From: Actinocrinis sp035946395
GTDB lineage: Bacteria > Actinomycetota > Actinomycetes > Streptomycetales > Catenulisporaceae
Reading direction: 5' to 3'
Length of the DNA stretch: 34,951 nucleotides
Assembly (NCBI RefSeq): GCF_035946395.1
Contig: NZ_DASYZI010000027.1
Coordinates: 1-34,951, forward strand
This document shows, one piece after another, positions 31,003-34,951 of the stretch. The notes beneath the pieces were generated by a model. The model was not told where the DNA came from. It did no database searches and worked only from the letters and a program-made list of their open reading frames with translations. The stretch's first letter is position 1, and every line of letters starts with the position of its first letter. The position numbers and the translations under genes are program-made.

Positions 31003-34000
31003 CTACCGGTACTCGAAGAACACGTCGCGCACGACGTGCGAGTCGGTGCTCGCGCCGGTTCCCGCGGTGAACGACGGCAGGACGCTCGACGGGATCACGA
31101 CGGCGCCGCGTAACACGATCCTGCCGTCCATCGCGACGCTGATCACGCCCTGATAGAACACCACCCACCAAGTGTGCGTGCCGATCAGGCTCGGGATGTT
31201 CGTGGCGGTGAAATACGCCGAGGGCGCGGTGCCCGACGCCGGGTTGGTGGCGATCGACGCGCTGGAGACCGCTTGACCGTTGGTGACCGTGTTCAGCGTG
31301 ACGTAGACGCCGGGCAGGCCGGTGACGCCGAGTCCGTCACCGGAGTTGCCGACGGCGCCGGAACTCGCCGACGCCGCGTCGAGCAGGCTGAACGTCAGGC
31401 CATTGCCTCCGGTGCCGTTGCCGATCACGGACGTGAAGTTGAGCTGCATCGCGTGAATCGCGAGCGGGTTCGCCAGCGTCACGCTGCCCGCCAGGTCGGG
31501 GGCGACAGGCGTCAGCGCAGTGTCCGAGCCGCTCATTCCGGCGCTGCCGTTGTACGACCAGCCGCCGCCGGGCGGCGGAACACTCGTGCTGCCGGACGAG
31601 ATCGTGACGCCGCTGATGACGTGGTTCGCGTAGCTCCTGCCCGTGCCTGCGGTGAACGCGGGCAGCACGCTGGCCGGCAGCGTCACCGTGGGCGAGAGCA
31701 CGAGCCTGCCGTCCACCGATACGTCAAGCCGATCGCCCGCCACCTGCACCGACACCGTGTGCGTGCCGGTCCGCAGCGGCGGGATGCGCCTCGACAGCGC
31801 GAGGTATCTGAGCGTGTTGAAACGGCCGTTGGCGGCGATGCCGACGTAGTTGTCCGACAGCGCTCCCCACTGCCAGTGGGTGCCCAGTACGACCGAGATC
31901 CCGGGCAGGCCGGAGAAGCCCAGACCGTCACCGGCGCCGCCGAGGGCCGCGGCCGTCGACTTCGCCGCGTCCAGCAGGCTGAACGTGAGGCCGTCACCGG
32001 CCGAACCGCCGTTCAGCTGCGCGGTGAAGCCGGCCGTCAGGCCCGCGCTGGGCACCGCGGTGCCGTAGACCGCGGAACCGGCCTGCTGCGTGTCGGCCGG
32101 GCTGAGCGCCAGGTTCGTGCCAGACATCGCGGCCGAACCATTGAGCGTCCAGCCGCCGCCCGGGGGCGTGACGGGGATCCCGGATCCCGGGACGCCGGTG
32201 CCCGTCAGTGACACGTTCATCGGGCCTTGCCCGGTGTCCGTGGTGATCTCGTACGTACCGGTGAAGTCCTCCGGCGGGAAGGGCGTGAACGTCACCGAGA
32301 CCGTGTAGCTCTCGCCCGGGGCGAGCTGCTGGCCCTCGGGGATCGGGTTGAGCGCGGTGAACGCACCGGCCGGCGGCGCCGCCTTTGTGATGGTCAGCGT
32401 GAGGTTGCCGGTGTTGGTGACGGTGAAGGTCTGCGGCGCGGAGATCTGGCCGATCTGAAGCCTGCCGAACGCGAGCGACGTCGGGCTGATCGTCACCTGG
32501 TCGTTCGCGACCTGCGCCGCGCCGGTCAGCGGGATCGTCACCGTGCCCTGATCGCTGGTCAGCACGACCGATGAGCTGTCGTTCGCCACCACGGAGGGCG
32601 AGTAGGTCACCGAGAAGGCGTCTGCCGCACCCGGCGCCAACGTGTCGCCCACCGCGGGCAGTCCATCGGCGGTGAACGGCGCGGACGGTGCGGTGACGGC
32701 GGCGAACGTCTCCGCGGTTGTGCCGGTGTTCTGCACGCTGACCGCCACCGTCTTGGTGCTGCCGACCGCCATCGCGCCGTAGTCCAGCGAGGGCGGCGAG
32801 GCGGCCAGCCCGGGTTGCGTGCCGGTGCCGGCGAGCCCGGCGTAGATCGTGCCCGCATCGGTGGTCAGCTGGATCTGCCCGGTGGCGGCGCCCCAGGTGG
32901 CGGGCGAGAACGTGACCGGCACGCTCAGGGTCTGACCGGCCGTCAGGGTGACCGGCAGCGCGGGCGGCGCGACGGCGAACGGCGCGACGGTGGTGATCGC
33001 CGAGACCGTGACGGTCTTGGTCGCGGTCAGCACGGCCGTCGCGGTGCCGGTCGTCCCTACGGCCGTGGCGCCGAAGGCCACCGGTTGGCTCTGGAGCGCC
33101 TGGTCGGTGGGAGCGCCGAAGGCGATCAGGTGGCCGTCGCGGGTGCCGACGTAGACGTGGCCGCCGTCGGTCGCGGGCACGGCGAACTTGGTGACGGTGC
33201 CCAGCGGCCACGAGCGCAGCAGCGTGAGCGTGTGGTTCGACGGTACGGCGTTGTAGACCATCAGCTGGCCGCCGTCACCGCCGGTGTCCGAGGATCGCAC
33301 GACCCACACGAGTGCCGACCCGGACGTGGTGCCGTCGGACGTCACGACCGGCGAGCCGGAGGTGTAGCCGAAGGTCTCGGCGCTGTTGCCGGCCACGTGC
33401 AGCGCCGGCGTGCCGCTCGCGGTCTGGCCGTAGCCCAGCGCGACGAGGAAGCCGTTCGACTCGGTCAGGTACACGTAGCCGCCGTCGCCGCCCCACACCG
33501 CCGGGTGGCCCCAGACTCCGGTGAGCATGGTCTCGCCGAGCACCTGGTCACCGCCGCCGGGGCCCTGGCCGCGTCCGCCGAGGCTGTCCCGATTGAGCAG
33601 GTAGAGCTTGCCCTCCTTGCCGATCACGACCATCAGGTGCGGGTCCGCCGTGGTGCCGAACTCGGCGTCGGGCAGCGCCACCGGGCCGCCGGAGGCCAGG
33701 TCGTCGTCGTTGGCGTCGAGGATTCCGGCCTCGGTCGGGGCGAAGAAGTCCGTCGCGGAGATCGTGCCGTCCGCCGCCACGCCGAGGTGTACGACCGACT
33801 CGGAGAGCGTCGCGGGCGGCGAGGTACCCGGCCCGGGCGGCGGCGTGACGCCGTTGCCGGTGGAGATGAACATGCCGCCGTTGCCGTCCGAGACGATGCC
33901 GCCCCCGGACTGCCAGATGCCGGCGCCCGACGCGTTCGGACCGGCCTCGGCGGTCCACATGTGCAGAGCCTGCGTGCTCGTGTTCACTCCGACCACGTAG

Positions 34001-34695
34001 CCGCGGTAGGGCTGGGTGTCGCAGTGGCCGCTGAACGCCATGTATACGCTGCCGTTCTGGAGCAGCAGGCCCGGACGTTGCAGCTCGTCCACGGTGTCGA
34101 AGGTGTTGGAAGGGTCGTTGGAGGGCGAGCCCTGGATCGTGATCGGCCACCCCGGCCGCTCGGCGCCGGTGTTCACGTCGAGCGCGTGGAGGTAGTAGTG
34201 CGGGTTGGTCGGAGACGTGCCGTCATTGACCTTCGCGGTCAGGTACACGTACCCGGATGAAGGGTCGTAGACCGGAGTGGACGTGACGCCGACGTCCGGC
34301 ACGAGGTCGCCGCAGTCGACCGTCGACGCGGGCCACGACGGGCCGAAGTAGACAGACCACTTGATCGCCCCGGTCGCGCTGTCGAGGCCGTAGACGTGGT
34401 TCTCCTCGGTCGCCGCGACCAGCGTCGAGCCCACGACCAGCGGCTGCGCGTATACCTGGCCGGTGAGAGCGGTGGAGTACAGCTGCCCGAAATCGCTGCC
34501 GTTCACCGCGCTCGGCGAGAGTTTGGGTTCGTTCGGATCCCAGCCGGTGCGTCCGGTGTCGGTGGAGACCGTCACGACGTCCGCGCGTGCGTGCGACACC
34601 GCCGTCAATCCGGACATGCCCACCGCCATCGCAACGGCCGCTGCAACGGCGGCCAGCCGTCCGGACATGCGTGACCTGTACCCGTGACGAATCAT
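31003..34695 (-). CDS. Large secreted protein: beta-propeller, anchor-D Ig-like repeats, two L-type-lectin-like domains
   Basis: This 1230-residue protein has a signal peptide (about 1-39, ending SHARA-D). A PQQ/quinoprotein-like beta-propeller follows (about 45-525) with blades such as HVYGLDSATGAIKWSVYFG and GHVYVGTRDGHLIAF. No PQQ-binding site is evident. Three anchor-D Ig-like domains (about 530-625, 628-730, 733-840) resemble those of the glucanase at 13325. Two tandem legume-lectin-like domains (about 843-1035 and 1040-1230) share PPGGGW, NGSA-MSG, GDGLTFSLLDAA and GDGLG-GLPG. It starts at ATG 34695 with AAGGGG 8 bases upstream. It has no membrane or wall anchor. Binding to sugars or the cell surface is the best guess; enzymatic function is not indicated. 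The kinase gene follows after 43 bases. Confidence 0.88.
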   Translation of the reverse strand: MIRHGYRSRMSGRLAAVAAAVAMAVGMSGLTAVSHARADVVTVSTDTGRTGWDPNEPKLSPSAVNGSDFGQLYSTALTGQVYAQPLVVGSTLVAATEENHVYGLDSATGAIKWSVYFGPSWPASTVDCGDLVPDVGVTSTPVYDPSSGYVYLTAKVNDGTSPTNPHYYLHALDVNTGAERPGWPITIQGSPSNDPSNTFDTVDELQRPGLLLQNGSVYMAFSGHCDTQPYRGYVVGVNTSTQALHMWTAEAGPNASGAGIWQSGGGIVSDGNGGMFISTGNGVTPPPGPGTSPPATLSESVVHLGVAADGTISATDFFAPTEAGILDANDDDLASGGPVALPDAEFGTTADPHLMVVIGKEGKLYLLNRDSLGGRGQGPGGGDQVLGETMLTGVWGHPAVWGGDGGYVYLTESNGFLVALGYGQTASGTPALHVAGNSAETFGYTSGSPVVTSDGTTSGSALVWVVRSSDTGGDGGQLMVYNAVPSNHTLTLLRSWPLGTVTKFAVPATDGGHVYVGTRDGHLIAFGAPTDQALQSQPVAFGATAVGTTGTATAVLTATKTVTVSAITTVAPFAVAPPALPVTLTAGQTLSVPVTFSPATWGAATGQIQLTTDAGTIYAGLAGTGTQPGLAASPPSLDYGAMAVGSTKTVAVSVQNTGTTAETFAAVTAPSAPFTADGLPAVGDTLAPGAADAFSVTYSPSVVANDSSSVVLTSDQGTVTIPLTGAAQVANDQVTISPTSLAFGRLQIGQISAPQTFTVTNTGNLTLTITKAAPPAGAFTALNPIPEGQQLAPGESYTVSVTFTPFPPEDFTGTYEITTDTGQGPMNVSLTGTGVPGSGIPVTPPGGGWTLNGSAAMSGTNLALSPADTQQAGSAVYGTAVPSAGLTAGFTAQLNGGSAGDGLTFSLLDAAKSTAAALGGAGDGLGFSGLPGISVVLGTHWQWGALSDNYVGIAANGRFNTLRYLALSRRIPPLRTGTHTVSVQVAGDRLDVSVDGRLVLSPTVTLPASVLPAFTAGTGRSYANHVISGVTISSGSTSVPPPGGGWSYNGSAGMSGSDTALTPVAPDLAGSVTLANPLAIHAMQLNFTSVIGNGTGGNGLTFSLLDAASASSGAVGNSGDGLGVTGLPGVYVTLNTVTNGQAVSSASIATNPASGTAPSAYFTATNIPSLIGTHTWWVVFYQGVISVAMDGRIVLRGAVVIPSSVLPSFTAGTGASTDSHVVRDVFFEYR
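31006..32170 (-). repeat. Tandem lectin-like domain duplication inside the propeller gene
   Basis: Two units of about 580 bases (about 32170-31595 and 31580-31006, minus strand) encode the two L-type-lectin-like domains. They share short conserved blocks but have clearly diverged, unlike the fresher duplication in the glucanase gene. Confidence 0.7.
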
Positions 34696-34951
34696 GAACC
34701 GGCCCCTTCGCCCGTCGCCGCGCAGCCTTCGTCATTAGCGTGAGCAAAACCGCTGATATCAGAAATATGCACTGAACACCGACGCCTCCGGCCGGATCGG
34801 GCGCCGCGAAGATCCTGTCACAGCATCCTGCTCCCACGGGGTGGCGCATTGGCGCTCGTATGCTCCCACAAACGCTCCATGCGCTCCCTTGACAGCACCC
34901 TACCTGGGCATCAACCGGCCGATACGACCGGAAGCCGACGCGTCGCAGCCA
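34696..34951 (-). other. Upstream region of the propeller/kinase operon
   Basis: No gene is seen. An A/T-richer stretch at about 34738-34775 is the likely promoter zone and holds the 10-base palindrome CTGATATCAG (34753-34762). Further upstream, GGGAGC-like half-sites recur on the minus strand (about 34834-34890) without forming a clean operator. Confidence 0.4.

Noticed and set aside
34834..34890. Recurring GGGAGC half-sites resembling CebR/LacI operators
   Set aside because: None forms a clean TGGGAGCGCTCCCA-like palindrome, and such hexamers are common in GC-rich DNA.

Overview
The window is high-GC DNA with strong G/C bias at third codon positions, GTG/TTG starts, GGAGG-type ribosome binding sites, a Tat-exported xylanase, a DasR-like site and a PknB-type kinase. 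Together these point to a filamentous soil actinobacterium (Streptomyces/Catenulispora-like). The genus is an inference. I see no rRNA, tRNA, CRISPR array, transposase or phage gene.

Left part (1-7000). A glycoside hydrolase family 3 (GH3) gene runs off the left edge. To its right are two paralogous stand-alone proteins related to the condensation domains of non-ribosomal peptide synthetases (1594-2934 minus; 5584-6963 plus). Between them lie a metallo-beta-lactamase-fold hydrolase and a secreted lysozyme-like protein. The lysozyme-like gene is preceded by a convincing ydaO-type cyclic di-AMP riboswitch.

Polysaccharide part (7000-18200). A secreted family 18 chitinase, a family 10 xylanase, a phospholipase C-type lipoprotein, a GNAT acetyltransferase, a decayed stretch, and a 1110-residue family 87-like alpha-1,3-glucanase follow one another. 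A glycosyltransferase-like protein (DUF6271 type) ends this part. Regulatory DNA is readable here. The chitinase promoter and the DUF6271 promoter share a TTGACAC element followed by the same 11-base GlcNAc-type (DasR-like) core. The xylanase promoter is bracketed by two perfect CGAAA-N-TTTCG palindromes.

Signalling part (18300-31000). An FtsX-type ABC permease, its ATPase, an OmpR-type response regulator and a histidine kinase form one co-directional unit. Then come a soluble helix-turn-helix/PASTA protein with a leaderless palindromic promoter, a gene-poor stretch of about 790 bases, a STAND regulator (HTH, NB-ARC, TPR), an SMP-30-like lactonase, and a small membrane protein. A 16-bp tandem repeat fills the gap between convergent stop codons.

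Right part (29300-34951). A large secreted protein (beta-propeller, three anchor-D Ig-like domains, two L-type-lectin-like domains) lies 43 bases upstream of a PknB-type transmembrane kinase on the same strand, probably as an operon. Overall the window mixes extracellular polymer breakdown (plant xylan, chitin, fungal alpha-glucan) with cell-envelope sensing. The strongest leads for unstudied biology are the DasR-like control of the DUF6271 gene, the condensation-domain-like pair around a c-di-AMP-controlled cell wall hydrolase, and the lectin/propeller-kinase operon.
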